This document shows, piece after piece, positions 43,305 to 52,117 of a stretch of DNA of 64,000 nucleotides. Each line of letters starts with the position of its first letter. The stretch's first letter is position 1. A model generated the notes under the pieces. The model worked only from the letters and a program-made list of their open reading frames with translations, was not told the origin of the DNA and did no database searches. A program made the position numbers and the translations under genes. Source of the stretch: Streptomyces peucetius (GTDB lineage: Bacteria > Actinomycetota > Actinomycetes > Streptomycetales > Streptomycetaceae); NCBI RefSeq assembly GCF_025854275.1, contig NZ_CP107567.1, positions 7,192,001-7,256,000 of the forward strand, written 5' to 3'.

Positions 43305-44228
43305 CTAGCCCTTGACCGCGCCCTGCATGATGCCGCCGACGATCTGCCGGCCGAGCAGGCCGAAGACCAGCAGCACCGGCAGGGTGCCCAGCAGGGTGCC
43401 TGCCATGATCACGGACTGGTCGTGGACGTATCCGCCGCCGAGCTGGCGCAGCGCCACCTGGACGGTCGGGTTCTGCGAGGAGAGCGCGACGATCGGCCAG
43501 AAGAAGTCGTTCCAGGCGGCCATGAACGTCAGCATGCCGAGCACGGCCATGCCGGGCCGTGCGACGGGCACCACGATCGACCAGAAGATCCGGGCGGTGG
43601 AGGCGCCGTCGACGCGGGCGGCCTCGATCAGCTCGTCCGGCAGCGACTGCACCAGGTACTGGCGCATGAAGAACACGCCGAACGCGGAGACCAGGCCCGG
43701 CAGGATCACCGCCTGGAGCTGGTTCACCCACTGCAGTTCGGCGATCAGCATGAACAGCGGGATGACGCCCAGCTGCGGCGGGATCATCATCGTGCCGACC
43801 GTGACGGCGAGCAGCGCGCCACGGCCGCGGAAACGCAGCTTGGCGAAGGCGAAACCGGCGAGCGTGCAGCACAGCACGGTGCCGACGGTGATGGAGCCCG
43901 AGACGATCAAGGAGTTGAGCAGCGCCTTGCCGATGTCGGCCTCCTCCATCACCGCCTCGAAGTTGCGGATCAGGTTGGGGCCCGGCAGCAGCGTCGGCGG
44001 CACCTTCGCGAGGTCCGCGTTGGAGCGGCTGGCGGCGACGATCGTCCAGTAGAACGGGAACGCGGAGAAGAGGAAGGCGACGATCAGGACGGCGTAGGCG
44101 AGCTTGCCGCCCTTCGTCGTGCGGCCCGCGCCCGACCTCCGGCGGCGCCGGGCCGGGGCGGGCTTCGCGGCGGCCGGCTGCTTCGCCTGCGGTGCGGCGA
44201 GCTCCTGGACAGGGTCCAGCGCGGTCAT
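43305..44228 (-). CDS. Sugar ABC transporter permease (MalG-like)
   Basis: The 307-residue protein has six transmembrane segments after a basic N-terminal tail and the EAA loop [20 protein letters not shown], which contacts the ATPase (MsiK-type in streptomycetes; not encoded here). ATG 44228 overlaps the upstream permease stop by four bases (ATGA), so the two permeases are translationally coupled. Confidence 0.92.
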   Translation of the reverse strand: MTALDPVQELAAPQAKQPAAAKPAPARRRRRSGAGRTTKGGKLAYAVLIVAFLFSAFPFYWTIVAASRSNADLAKVPPTLLPGPNLIRNFEAVMEEADIGKALLNSLIVSGSITVGTVLCCTLAGFAFAKLRFRGRGALLAVTVGTMMIPPQLGVIPLFMLIAELQWVNQLQAVILPGLVSAFGVFFMRQYLVQSLPDELIEAARVDGASTARIFWSIVVPVARPGMAVLGMLTFMAAWNDFFWPIVALSSQNPTVQVALRQLGGGYVHDQSVIMAGTLLGTLPVLLVFGLLGRQIVGGIMQGAVKG

Positions 44229-45172
44229 CGGCCGGCCTCCTTGCGGGCACGGCGGCGCGCGATCAGGGCGTTGACCCCGACGAGCACCACGATCAGCAGG
44301 AACATCACCCAGGCGATGGCGGCGGCGCGCCCCAGGTGGAAGAAGCCCCAGCCCTGCTCGTACATGTACAGCCCGAGCGTCTGGTACTGGTGCGAGATGC
44401 CGCCGGAGATGGATCCCTCGAACAGCAGCGGCTCACCGAAGAGCTGGGTCGCGCCGATCGTGGAGACCACCACGGTGAACAGGATCGTGGGGCGCAGCCC
44501 CGGCAGCGTCACATGGAAGAACTGCCGCCACCGCGAGGCGCCGTCCACCTCCGCCGCCTCGTACAGCTCGGTGGGGATGGACTGCATGCCCGCCAGATAA
44601 ATCAGTGCGTTGTAGCCGGTCCAGCGCCAGATGACGATGGTCGACACGGCGATCTGGGAGGCCATGGTGCCCGTCTGCCAGTCGACCGGGTCGATGCCGA
44701 CGAGGCCCAGGACGTAGTTGATCAGCCCGAAGTCTCGCCCGAAGAGCTGGGCGAAGACCAGCGTGGCGGCCGCCACGGACGTCGCGTACGGCAGCAGCAT
44801 CGCGGTGCGCAGGAAGGTGCGGCCGCGCAGGCGGTAGTTGAGCAGATGGGCGAGGCCGAGCGCCATCACCAGCTGCGGCACCGTGGAGAGCACCCCGATG
44901 GTGAAGGTGTTGCGCAGCGCGGTCCAGAAGAACTCGTCGCCCAGCAGCGTGGTGTAGTTGCCCAGTCCGCGCCACTCCATGTCGCCCGGGGTCTGCAGTT
45001 CGACCCGGTAGAGGGAGACGAACGCCGTGTAGATCAGCGGGAAGAGCCCGAAGGCGGCGAACAGGGTGAAGAACGGGGCGATGTAGGCGTACGGCGAGAG
45101 CTTGCGCCAGGCGCGCCGCACGGCCGGCGGCCTGGGTGGCGAGACCGGCTTCGCGGAAACGGTGAGGGTCAC
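44225..45172 (-). CDS. Sugar ABC transporter permease (MalF-like)
   Basis: The 315-residue protein has six transmembrane segments (for example [20 protein letters not shown]) and the EAA loop [23 protein letters not shown] 45172 follows AAGGGCC and fits the family start; the longer 45226 start is less likely. It forms the transport channel with the next permease. A 16-bp hairpin separates it from the binding-protein gene upstream. Confidence 0.9.
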   Translation of the reverse strand: MTLTVSAKPVSPPRPPAVRRAWRKLSPYAYIAPFFTLFAAFGLFPLIYTAFVSLYRVELQTPGDMEWRGLGNYTTLLGDEFFWTALRNTFTIGVLSTVPQLVMALGLAHLLNYRLRGRTFLRTAMLLPYATSVAAATLVFAQLFGRDFGLINYVLGLVGIDPVDWQTGTMASQIAVSTIVIWRWTGYNALIYLAGMQSIPTELYEAAEVDGASRWRQFFHVTLPGLRPTILFTVVVSTIGATQLFGEPLLFEGSISGGISHQYQTLGLYMYEQGWGFFHLGRAAAIAWVMFLLIVVLVGVNALIARRRARKEAGR

Positions 45173-45261
45173 GGGGCGGCCCTTCGGGACGAGTCGGTAC
45201 GGGGCGGGCTCGGGGCCGTGCCTCACGGATCGTGCGGAACCGTCCGATCGGTGAGGGACGG

Positions 45262-45313
45262 CCTTCGGGCCGGTCCGGTGCGGGGGTCGAGTGACGACGG
45301 ACCGGCCCGAAGG
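45262..45313 (-). terminator. Intercistronic stem-loop between binding protein and permease genes
   Basis: CCTTCGGGCCGGTCCG (45262-45277) and CGGACCGGCCCGAAGG (45298-45313) are perfect 16-bp arms with a 20-base loop. Inside a sugar-transporter operon such hairpins usually lower permease expression relative to the binding protein, by partial termination or by protecting upstream mRNA. Confidence 0.7.
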
Positions 45314-45383
45314 GGCTGGGGGATCGTCCGGATCAGGCCGGGCCTGACGAACCCGGCGTGATCCGAACGAGAGGCGGCGGGCG

Positions 45384-46688
45384 TCAGCCGATGGTGTTCT
45401 CGACGCCCTTCTTGGCGTTCCCCCAGGCCTTCTCCGACGAGATGCCCTTGCGTTCGACCTCGTTCAGCGCGTTGGTGATCTGCTGGTTGACGTTCTGGTC
45501 GTGCACGCCGAGGACCTGCACCGGGGCCGCCTTGGCCGCGTCACCGAAGATCTGGCCGATCGGCGCGCCGGAGAAGTACGGGTCGGTGGCGTCCGCGACC
45601 TTCTCGATGGCACCGGTGGAGGAGGGGAAGTTGCCCTGCTTCTGGAAGAGCTTGGCCTGCTGCTCGGGGGCGGTGAGCCACTTGATCAGCTCGTACGCCT
45701 CCTTCTTGTGCTTGGCCGCGCGCGGGACGGAGAGGTACGAGCCGCCCCAGTTGCCGGCGCCGCCGGGCAGCTTGGCGATGTCCCACTTGCCCTTGCCGCT
45801 GTCACCGGCCTGGCCCTTGATGTAGCCGAGCATCCAGGCGGGGCAGGGGATGGTGGCGAACGAGCCGGCGGCGAACGCCTGGTTCCACTGCGGCGACCAC
45901 TGGTCGAGCTTGGCGCTCAGATCGCTCTCGGCCGCCTTGACGGAGGTGTCCCACGCCGTCTTCAGCGCCGGGTTGGTCTCCCAGATGAGGTTGCCCGACG
46001 CGTCGTAGTAACGCTCCTCCTCCTGGCCGATCATGATGGAGAAGAGGCTGCCGACGCTGTCCAGCCAGGCGCTCTTGGCGGGTGCCTTGGCCTTGTACTG
46101 CTTGCCCAGCTCGAGGTAGCCCTCCCACGTCGACCACTTCTTCGCGAGTTCCTCGCGGTCGGTCGGCAGCCCGGCCTGCTTGAACAGGTCGGTGCGGTAG
46201 CACATGGCCTCGGGGCCGACGTCGGTGCCGAGGCCGAGGACCTTGCCGTCCTCGGTGGTGGCCGCGGCCCACTTCGCCTCGGCGAACTGGCTCTTCAGCT
46301 TGTCGGCGCCGTACTCGGTCAGGTCCTCGAACTTGTCGGACTGCTGCTTCGTGACCGAGGCGATCCGCCCGACCTCGATGCCCTGGACGTCCGCGAGACC
46401 GCCGCCGCCGGCCAGCCGGGTCTGGAGCGACTTCCAGTAGTCCGCCTCGTCCTCGGTGTCGGTCTGCTTGATCTTGACGCCCGGGTGCAGCTTCTCGTAC
46501 TCCGCGTAGAGGCCGGCCTCCTTGTAACCGAAGGAACCGAAGAGGTCGACGGTGATCGTGACCTTCCCGCCCTCGCCGTCGGAGGCGGTGTCCGACGAAC
46601 CGGATCCGCAGGCGGCGAGCACGGCCCCGGCGAGCGCGACTGCACCGAGGCGGACGGCGGCCCTTTTGGCGGCTCTGGCTATGGGCAT
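45384..46688 (-). CDS. Extracellular sugar-binding lipoprotein
   Basis: The 434-residue lipoprotein has a signal peptide with lipobox ending LAGAVLAAC (Cys near residue 27), then the family-1 solute-binding pattern: KVTITVDLFGSFGYKEAGLY, LWDTSV-like ALKTAWDTSVKAAES, FAAGSFATIPCPAWMLGYIK and YELIKWLTAPEQQAKLFQKQ. It should deliver beta-glucan oligosaccharides to the permeases; the exact ligand is inferred from the neighbouring GH81 and GH1 genes. ATG 46688 follows GGGAGG. A perfect 16-bp operator lies 38 bp upstream. Confidence 0.92.
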   Translation of the reverse strand: MPIARAAKRAAVRLGAVALAGAVLAACGSGSSDTASDGEGGKVTITVDLFGSFGYKEAGLYAEYEKLHPGVKIKQTDTEDEADYWKSLQTRLAGGGGLADVQGIEVGRIASVTKQQSDKFEDLTEYGADKLKSQFAEAKWAAATTEDGKVLGLGTDVGPEAMCYRTDLFKQAGLPTDREELAKKWSTWEGYLELGKQYKAKAPAKSAWLDSVGSLFSIMIGQEEERYYDASGNLIWETNPALKTAWDTSVKAAESDLSAKLDQWSPQWNQAFAAGSFATIPCPAWMLGYIKGQAGDSGKGKWDIAKLPGGAGNWGGSYLSVPRAAKHKKEAYELIKWLTAPEQQAKLFQKQGNFPSSTGAIEKVADATDPYFSGAPIGQIFGDAAKAAPVQVLGVHDQNVNQQITNALNEVERKGISSEKAWGNAKKGVENTIG

Positions 46689-46725
46689 GGGGAAGCCTCC
46701 CTTGGCTTCGGGGTGGGACGAGCAC

Positions 46726-46741
46726 TTGAGAGCGCTCTCAA
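46726..46741. promoter_or_regulatory. LacI-type operator of the transporter operon
   Basis: TTGAGAGCGCTCTCAA is a perfect palindrome 38 bp upstream of the binding-protein start. It resembles, but is not identical to, the CebR box TGGGAGCGCTCCCA of cellulose-using streptomycetes. Confidence 0.85.
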
Positions 46742-46839
46742 ACATGCGCTTGGAGAGTGCCCCGCCGGCGCTCACCTCGTCAAGACTCGAAGGCGTAACG
46801 GCTTGGACTCGGGCCCAACTGCCCACTGTGTTCGATGTA

Positions 46840-46893
46840 TTGACACATGTGTTTCAGGGGTTTTACGTTTCGGCCATCTGAGAGCGCTCTCAG
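46840..46893 (+). promoter_or_regulatory. Promoter and LacI-type operator of the GH81 gene
   Basis: TTGACA (46840-46845), 18 bp, TACGTT (46864-46869) is a likely promoter. The perfect palindrome CTGAGAGCGCTCTCAG (46878-46893) covers the expected start of transcription. It lies 152 bp centre-to-centre from the operator at 46726. Confidence 0.8.
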
Positions 46894-46924
46894 CCATCCG
46901 TCCCGTGACGACTTGAGGTGCCGC

Positions 46925-49702
46925 ATGCCAGCCCCCCGCACCAGGCCAGCAGCCGCGCTGGTCCTGGCCTCAGCCCTGGCCGTCGTCGGCCTGGGTCCGG
47001 CCGCCGCGCCGGCGGCCGCCGCCACCGTCCCCGTAGGCTCCGGCAGCTACTCCGACACCCGCCCCGCCGGTACGTCGGGCCCCACCACCAACACCGGCAC
47101 GCCGGTCACGCCCAAGGTGACCACCGCCGCGCGGAACCGGCCGGTGCCCACCAACGACTGGTGGTCCTCCCTCGCCTTCCAGCGCTACGGCGACAACCCG
47201 TACTCGACCCCCATGTACGGGCACCCCCTCACCTACCAGGCCACGGCCGGCGGGCTCGACGTCGGCTACCCGACCTCCGCCGCGATCGTCGGCGACGGCC
47301 GCCAGTACGAGTACGCCCACAAGCGTGACCTGACCATCGGAGTGACCGGCCTCAACTCGCCCGACACCAAGGCCGACGACTGGTCCGACTGGACGGTCAC
47401 CCCCTACTGGTCCGACGGCGCCCGCACCCTGCGCACCACCATCGGCCACGGCTCCCCGTTCGTGTACGCCAAGGGCTCCGGCGGCAACGCGCAGATCACC
47501 ACCGCCGGCGCGCCCACCGTCTTCGCCGACCAGGGCAACGTCCTCGGCATCACCGTCGCCGGACACCACTATGCCCTCTTCGCGCCGACCGGCAGCGACT
47601 GGAACGTCTCCGGCTCCACCGTCACCGCCGGCCTCGGCTCCAAGGACTACTTCTCCGTCGCCGTGCTGCCGTCCACCGGCGCGCTGGCGACCTTCCGCAA
47701 GTACGCCTACAGCTTCGTCACCGGCTCCAAGGCCACCTGGAGCTACACGGGCGGCACCGTCAGGGCCACCTACACGCTCACCACCGAGGCGAAGGAAGGC
47801 ACCGAGCGCGGCACGCTCCAGGCCCTCTACCGCCACCAGTGGCTGAACACCACGGACCCGCTCACCTCCTACACCTACGTCTCCCCGCGCGGCACCATGA
47901 AGGTCCGCGAGTCGGCCTCGTTCACCACGACCCAGAAGGCCGCCGCGGTGCTGCCAGCGCTGCCCAAGTCGAACGCCGTCGACACCGCCAGGCTGCGCGG
48001 CTACCTGAACGAGGTCGTGAACGCCTCCGACCCCTTCTCCGGTGCCTCCGACACCTACTGGACCGGCAAGGCGCTCGGCCGCCTCGCCCAGCTCGTACCG
48101 GTCGCCGAGCAGATCGGCGAGACCGGCACCCGCGACCGGCTCCTCGGCCTGCTCAAGGGCAAACTGCAGGACTGGTTCACCGCGGGAGGCGGAGGCGAGT
48201 TCAGCTACGACAAGGACTGGAAGACCCTCACCGGCTACCCCGCCTCCTACGGCAGCGACACCGAACTCAACGACCACCACTTCCACTACAGCTACTACGT
48301 CTACGCGGCCGCGATCGTCGCCCAGTACGACCCGGCATGGGCCGCGGACTCCGCCTGGGGCGGCATGGTCAAGACCCTCGTACGCGACGCCGCCAACCCC
48401 AGCCGCACCGACACCGCGTTCCCCTTCCTGCGCGGCTTCGACGTCTACGCCGGCCACAGCTGGGCCTCCGGCCACCAGGGCTTCGCCGCCGGCAACAACC
48501 AGGAGTCCTCCTCCGAGTCCACCAACCTCAGCGCCGCCCTCGTCCTGTGGGGCTCCGCCACCGGTGACACCTCGCTGCGCGACCTCGGCACGTTCTTGCT
48601 GACCACCGAGTCGGAGTCGATCGCCCAGTACTGGTTCGACGCCGACGAGCAGGTCTTCCCGTCCTCCTTCGGTCACGACACGGCCGGCATGGTCTGGGGC
48701 AGCGGCGCCGCCTACGCCACCTGGTGGACCGCCAACCCCGAGGAGATCCACGGCATCAACGTTCTGCCCGTGACCGGCGGATCGCTCCACCTGGGCGGCG
48801 AGAAGACCGCGATCCGGCGCAACCTCGCCGAGATGGAACGCGAGAACGGCGGCCCGGCCGTCGAATGGCGCGACCTCCTGTGGGAGTTCCAGTCGTTCGC
48901 CGACCCCGGCACGGCCAAGGCCAAGTGGGACGCCGGCCACGCCGGCTACACGCCGGAGCAGGGCGAGTCGAAGGCGCACACCTACCACTGGATCAACACC
49001 CTCGACACGCTCGGCGCCCCGGACGCCACGGTGACCGGTGACATCCCCACCTCAGCCGTCTTCACCAAGGGCACGGCCCGCACCTACGCGGCCCACAACC
49101 ACGGCCCGACGGCCCGCACCGTCACCTTCTCCGACGGCAAGACCCTGTCCGTACCGGCCCGTTCCACCGCGAGCGGCACCGGGACCGGCGGGGGCGACAC
49201 CGACCCCGACCCGGAGCCGCCGACCGGCAACACCTTCCAGCTGCGCAGCGGCGGCACTCTGACCACGGCGACCGGCGGCACGGCGGGCAGCGACACCATC
49301 GCCTCCGCCGGGGGCGCCAACCACGACGGCACCCCGTACCAGCCGCTCGTCTACGAGGTCCGCGGCGTCAACGGCACCCTCACCCCGGGCGCACAGACCG
49401 CCTTCCGGCTCCAGGTCGACGCGGGCACCGTGGTCGGACTGGGCCAGCAGGCCCGGATCAGCTACGACTTCACCGGCGACGGCCGCTTCGACCGGACCGA
49501 GACGTACCACTACTTCGCGACCGACCCCGTCACCGGCTGGGAGGAGTACTCGCAGGCACGCGGCATCAAGGCGACCACGGGCACGCCTGGCAACCTGGCC
49601 GGCGGCACCGTACGGCTCGAGGTGTGGAGCGCCATCGGCAACGCTCCCTCCAAGCTGCAGACCGGAACGGACAAGTCCGTCCTGGTGATCCCCTACAACT
49701 GA
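46925..49702 (+). CDS. Secreted GH81 endo-beta-1,3-glucanase with C-terminal CBM56-like domain
   Basis: The 925-residue protein has a signal peptide (AAALVLASALAVVGLGPAAA..., cleavage near AAA-ATV). GH81 marks are RNRPVPTNDWWSSLAFQRYG near the N-terminus, TELNDHHFHYSYYVYAAAIV (catalytic Asp) and GNNQESSSESTNLSAAL (catalytic Glu). A Gly/Thr/Pro linker near residue 760 leads to a 155-residue C-terminal domain (TFQLRSGGTLTTATGGT..., YDFTGDGRFDRTETY) that fits the beta-1,3-glucan-binding CBM56. It cuts laminarin-type glucans of fungi and algae. Its operator is shared in sequence with the divergent transporter operon. Confidence 0.92.
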   Translation: MPAPRTRPAAALVLASALAVVGLGPAAAPAAAATVPVGSGSYSDTRPAGTSGPTTNTGTPVTPKVTTAARNRPVPTNDWWSSLAFQRYGDNPYSTPMYGHPLTYQATAGGLDVGYPTSAAIVGDGRQYEYAHKRDLTIGVTGLNSPDTKADDWSDWTVTPYWSDGARTLRTTIGHGSPFVYAKGSGGNAQITTAGAPTVFADQGNVLGITVAGHHYALFAPTGSDWNVSGSTVTAGLGSKDYFSVAVLPSTGALATFRKYAYSFVTGSKATWSYTGGTVRATYTLTTEAKEGTERGTLQALYRHQWLNTTDPLTSYTYVSPRGTMKVRESASFTTTQKAAAVLPALPKSNAVDTARLRGYLNEVVNASDPFSGASDTYWTGKALGRLAQLVPVAEQIGETGTRDRLLGLLKGKLQDWFTAGGGGEFSYDKDWKTLTGYPASYGSDTELNDHHFHYSYYVYAAAIVAQYDPAWAADSAWGGMVKTLVRDAANPSRTDTAFPFLRGFDVYAGHSWASGHQGFAAGNNQESSSESTNLSAALVLWGSATGDTSLRDLGTFLLTTESESIAQYWFDADEQVFPSSFGHDTAGMVWGSGAAYATWWTANPEEIHGINVLPVTGGSLHLGGEKTAIRRNLAEMERENGGPAVEWRDLLWEFQSFADPGTAKAKWDAGHAGYTPEQGESKAHTYHWINTLDTLGAPDATVTGDIPTSAVFTKGTARTYAAHNHGPTARTVTFSDGKTLSVPARSTASGTGTGGGDTDPDPEPPTGNTFQLRSGGTLTTATGGTAGSDTIASAGGANHDGTPYQPLVYEVRGVNGTLTPGAQTAFRLQVDAGTVVGLGQQARISYDFTGDGRFDRTETYHYFATDPVTGWEEYSQARGIKATTGTPGNLAGGTVRLEVWSAIGNAPSKLQTGTDKSVLVIPYN

Positions 49703-49722
49703 CCACCACCACCACCACCACC
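49702..49722. repeat. Short (CCA)n tract after the GH81 stop
   Basis: About seven CCA/ACC repeats directly follow the GH81 stop codon. They are probably neutral. Confidence 0.5.
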
Positions 49723-49733
49723 GACCGGGCGGG

Positions 49734-49766
49734 CGGCGGGCATCGGAGTCAGGCCGATGCCCGCCG
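49734..49766. terminator. Bidirectional terminator between GH81 and LacI genes
   Basis: CGGCGGGCATCGG (49734-49746) and CCGATGCCCGCCG (49754-49766) are perfect 13-bp arms around a 7-base loop. The LacI stop codon (49749-49751) lies in the loop. Confidence 0.8.
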
Positions 49767-50774
49767 CACCAGCGTCGTCGGAGTGATCACGGACGCCGGG
49801 GCGGCGCCGCCCGACTCGTTCAGCAGCCGCATCAGCAGCCGGACCATCAGCCGGCCCATGCCCTCGATGTCCTGGCGCACCGTGGTCAGGGCCGGATCCG
49901 TCGTGCCGACGACCGAGGCCATGTCGTCGAAGCCGACCACGGCCACGTCCTTGGGCACCCGCCGCCCGCGCTCCCGCAGGGTGCGCAGCGCCCCCGACGC
50001 CATCAGGTCGTTCGAGACGAAGACCCCGTCGAGGTCCGGGCGGCGGTCCAGCAGCTCCGCCATCGCCCGCGCGCCGCTCTCCTCCGTGAAGTCGCCCTGG
50101 CAGCACAGGCCGGGGTCGGCGTCCACGAGGACGTCGTGATAGCCGTCGGTCCGGTCCTGCGCCGAGGTCTGGTCACGCGGACCCGCGATGTGCGCGATGT
50201 TCGCGCAGCCGCGCGACACCAGGTGCCGAACGGCCTCCCGGGCGCCGCCGCGGTTGTCCGCGTCCACGTACGGGACCGTGAGATCGGATCCGCTGACCGG
50301 GCGGCCGCCGAAGACCATGGGGATCTTCGTCCGGCCGATGACCGCGGGCAGCTCGTCGTCGTTGTGGAGGGAGAAGGCGAGGGCGCCGTCGACGTGCCCG
50401 CCGCCCAGGTAGCGGGCGATCCGGTCGTGGTCACCGGGGCCCTCCACCCACAGCAGCACCAGTTGCGAGTCGTACGCGGTGAGCTCACGGCTGATCCCGC
50501 GCACCTGCTGCTCGAAGAACGGGTCGGAGAAGATCCGCATCTCCGGTTCCGCGATGACCACGGCGACCGCGCCGTTGCGCCGGGTGACCAGGGTGCGGGC
50601 CGCGTGGTTCGGCACGTAACCGAGCTCCTCCACCGCCTGGCGCACCTTGTCGACCAGCGGCGCGCGCACCCCCGCGCCGCCGTTGACGACCCGGGAGGCC
50701 GTGGCGCGGGAGACACCCGCGCGCGCCGCTACGGCTTCCAGGGTGGGGCGGGACCCAGCGGTCTGCTCCGGCAC
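49749..50774 (-). CDS. LacI-family repressor of the glucan locus
   Basis: The 341-residue protein has a LacI HTH (PTLEAVAARAGVSRATASRV) with hinge NHAARTLVTRR, and a periplasmic-binding-like sensor (GAVAVVIAEPEMRIFSDPFF, VDGALAFSLHNDDELPA, GVFVSNDLMASGALRTLRER, VAVVGFDDMASVVGTTDPAL). The gene converges on the GH81 gene and has its own operator copy upstream, so it probably represses itself, GH81 and the transporter operon until a glucan oligosaccharide binds. GTG 50774 is the start. Confidence 0.92.
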   Translation of the reverse strand: MPEQTAGSRPTLEAVAARAGVSRATASRVVNGGAGVRAPLVDKVRQAVEELGYVPNHAARTLVTRRNGAVAVVIAEPEMRIFSDPFFEQQVRGISRELTAYDSQLVLLWVEGPGDHDRIARYLGGGHVDGALAFSLHNDDELPAVIGRTKIPMVFGGRPVSGSDLTVPYVDADNRGGAREAVRHLVSRGCANIAHIAGPRDQTSAQDRTDGYHDVLVDADPGLCCQGDFTEESGARAMAELLDRRPDLDGVFVSNDLMASGALRTLRERGRRVPKDVAVVGFDDMASVVGTTDPALTTVRQDIEGMGRLMVRLLMRLLNESGGAAPASVITPTTLVRRASA

Positions 50775-50867
50775 GTGAGGCGCTCCTCGTCTGCTCCAGG
50801 GGTCGTACCAGTGCGCCGGTCGGCGACATGATCTGACGCCGACAGGATATCTTCCCGGTCACACGGC

Positions 50868-50883
50868 CTGAGAGCGCTCCCAG
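50868..50883. promoter_or_regulatory. LacI-type operator upstream of the lacI gene
   Basis: CTGAGAGCGCTCCCAG differs at one position from the perfect palindrome before GH81. It lies 94 bp upstream of the repressor start. Confidence 0.75.
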
Positions 50884-50959
50884 CATGTGGATGGTCATGG
50901 AGGTCATGAGCCCGGCCGGCACCCTCGTCAGGTAGGGCACCGGCCGGGCGGCTCGGAGG

Positions 50960-51520
50960 CTACGGCGCCGGGGGTGGCGACGCGGCGGTGATACGGGCGA
51001 CGGCGTCGACGGTCAGCGCACGGTCGTGCGGTTCCGTGTCGAGCGCGCGATGGATGGAGAGCCCCTCGATCAGCGCGTCGAGCTGACGGGCCGTCGCCGG
51101 GTCGAAGTGCCGTTCCAGCGCCTGCCGGCTGCTGCGCATCCACTCCCGGGTCAGTTCCCGGTACGCCGGCTGCCGGGCGGCGAGCGTGTACAGCTCGTGG
51201 GTGAGCACCAGGTCGCGCTCCTCGGCCCCGGACAGATCGTGGATCAGGTCCGCGACCGCCGACCGGGCCTCGTCGGGGGAGCCTGCGGCGCCCAGGCGCT
51301 CCTCGAACAGCTCCACGACCGTCCGGGAGAAGCGGGTGAACGCCTCGCGCAGCAGCTCGTCCATGCTGCGGAAGTGGTACGTCATCGAGCCGAGCGGAAC
51401 GCCCGCCCGCGCCGCGACCTTGCGGTGCGAGGTGCCCGCGACGCCCTCCTGGGCGATGAGGTCCAGTGCGGCGGCGATGATGCGCTCCCGGCGCTCGGGG
51501 TCGACCCGTCCCGTCGCCAT
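50960..51520 (-). CDS. TetR-family repressor
   Basis: The 186-residue protein has the N-terminal TetR HTH (RRERIIAAALDLIAQEGVAG, TSHRKVAARAGVPLGSMTYH, FRSMDELLREAF) and a helical C-terminal ligand domain. ATG 51520 lies four bases after the stop of the O-acetyltransferase gene, so the pair forms an operon. The double palindrome at 52058-52097, upstream of the first gene, is its likely operator. Confidence 0.88.
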   Translation of the reverse strand: MATGRVDPERRERIIAAALDLIAQEGVAGTSHRKVAARAGVPLGSMTYHFRSMDELLREAFTRFSRTVVELFEERLGAAGSPDEARSAVADLIHDLSGAEERDLVLTHELYTLAARQPAYRELTREWMRSSRQALERHFDPATARQLDALIEGLSIHRALDTEPHDRALTVDAVARITAASPPPAP

Positions 51521-51524
51521 CGCC

Positions 51525-52058
51525 TCACACCTCGACCGAGCGGACCACACGGGCCGGGTTGCCGAGGGCCACGACGTTCGCCGGAACGTCCTTGGTGACG
51601 ACGGCGCCCGCGCCGATCACGCTGTTGTCGCCGATGGTGATCGGCAGCGCCGCCTCCGGCCTGTCCCGGCGCGGCCCCGGCTCCACGGGGTGCGTCGGGG
51701 TCAGCAACTGCACGTTCGGACCGATCTGGCAGTGGCTCCCGATGGTGATCGGGGCGACGTCCAGCGCCGTGAGGCTGTAGTTCACGAAGGTGCCCTCGCC
51801 GACCGTGATGTAGGTCCCGTAGTCGACGAACAGCGGCGGCTTGATGTGGGCGCCCTCCCCGAGACTGCCGATCAGCTCGGCGACGACCGACTGCGCGGCA
51901 TCCGCGTCCCGCGCGTACGCGGCCAGGTACTCGGCGGCCAGTCGCACGGCACGCTGCGCCTCGCGGGCTGCGAGGTCGGGGTCGTCGACGATGTAGAGGT
52001 CGCCCGCGAGCATCCGCTCCCGGTTGGTCCGGGGGTCGCCGGCGAAGTGGTCGGCCAT
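51525..52058 (-). CDS. Sugar O-acetyltransferase (LacA/Maa/NodL-like)
   Basis: The 177-residue protein has the N-terminal Mac domain (RERMLAGDLYIVDDPDLAAR) and left-handed beta-helix hexapeptide repeats: PPLFVDYGTYITVGEGTFVN, VAPITIGSHCQIGPNVQLLT and ITIGDNSVIGAGAVVTKDVP. The catalytic His lies in LTPTHPV. It moves acetyl from acetyl-CoA to a sugar hydroxyl. Its ATG (52058) is inside the operator palindrome and lacks a ribosome site; TAGTGT about 14 bases upstream could be a -10, so a leaderless message is likely. Confidence 0.9.
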   Translation of the reverse strand: MADHFAGDPRTNRERMLAGDLYIVDDPDLAAREAQRAVRLAAEYLAAYARDADAAQSVVAELIGSLGEGAHIKPPLFVDYGTYITVGEGTFVNYSLTALDVAPITIGSHCQIGPNVQLLTPTHPVEPGPRRDRPEAALPITIGDNSVIGAGAVVTKDVPANVVALGNPARVVRSVEV

Positions 52059-52097
52059 GTGTACGACCGTACACTACGAGGCGTACGGTCGTACACA
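52058..52097. promoter_or_regulatory. Double palindromic TetR-type operator
   Basis: TGTGTACGACCGTAC (52058-52072) and GTACGGTCGTACACA (52083-52097) are perfect inverted arms with a 10-bp spacer. Each arm also contains its own palindrome (GTACG-AC-CGTAC and GTACG-GT-CGTAC), so two repressor dimers could bind. The array overlaps the acetyltransferase ATG and its probable -10. Confidence 0.85.
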
Positions 52098-52117
52098 TGC
52101 CGGCGCGGACCGCTGCG

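Noticed and set aside
46970..48988. 672-codon minus-strand open frame opposite the GH81 gene
   Set aside because: It is an antisense shadow of a well-supported secreted glucanase; the translation has no family motif and no ribosome site was seen.
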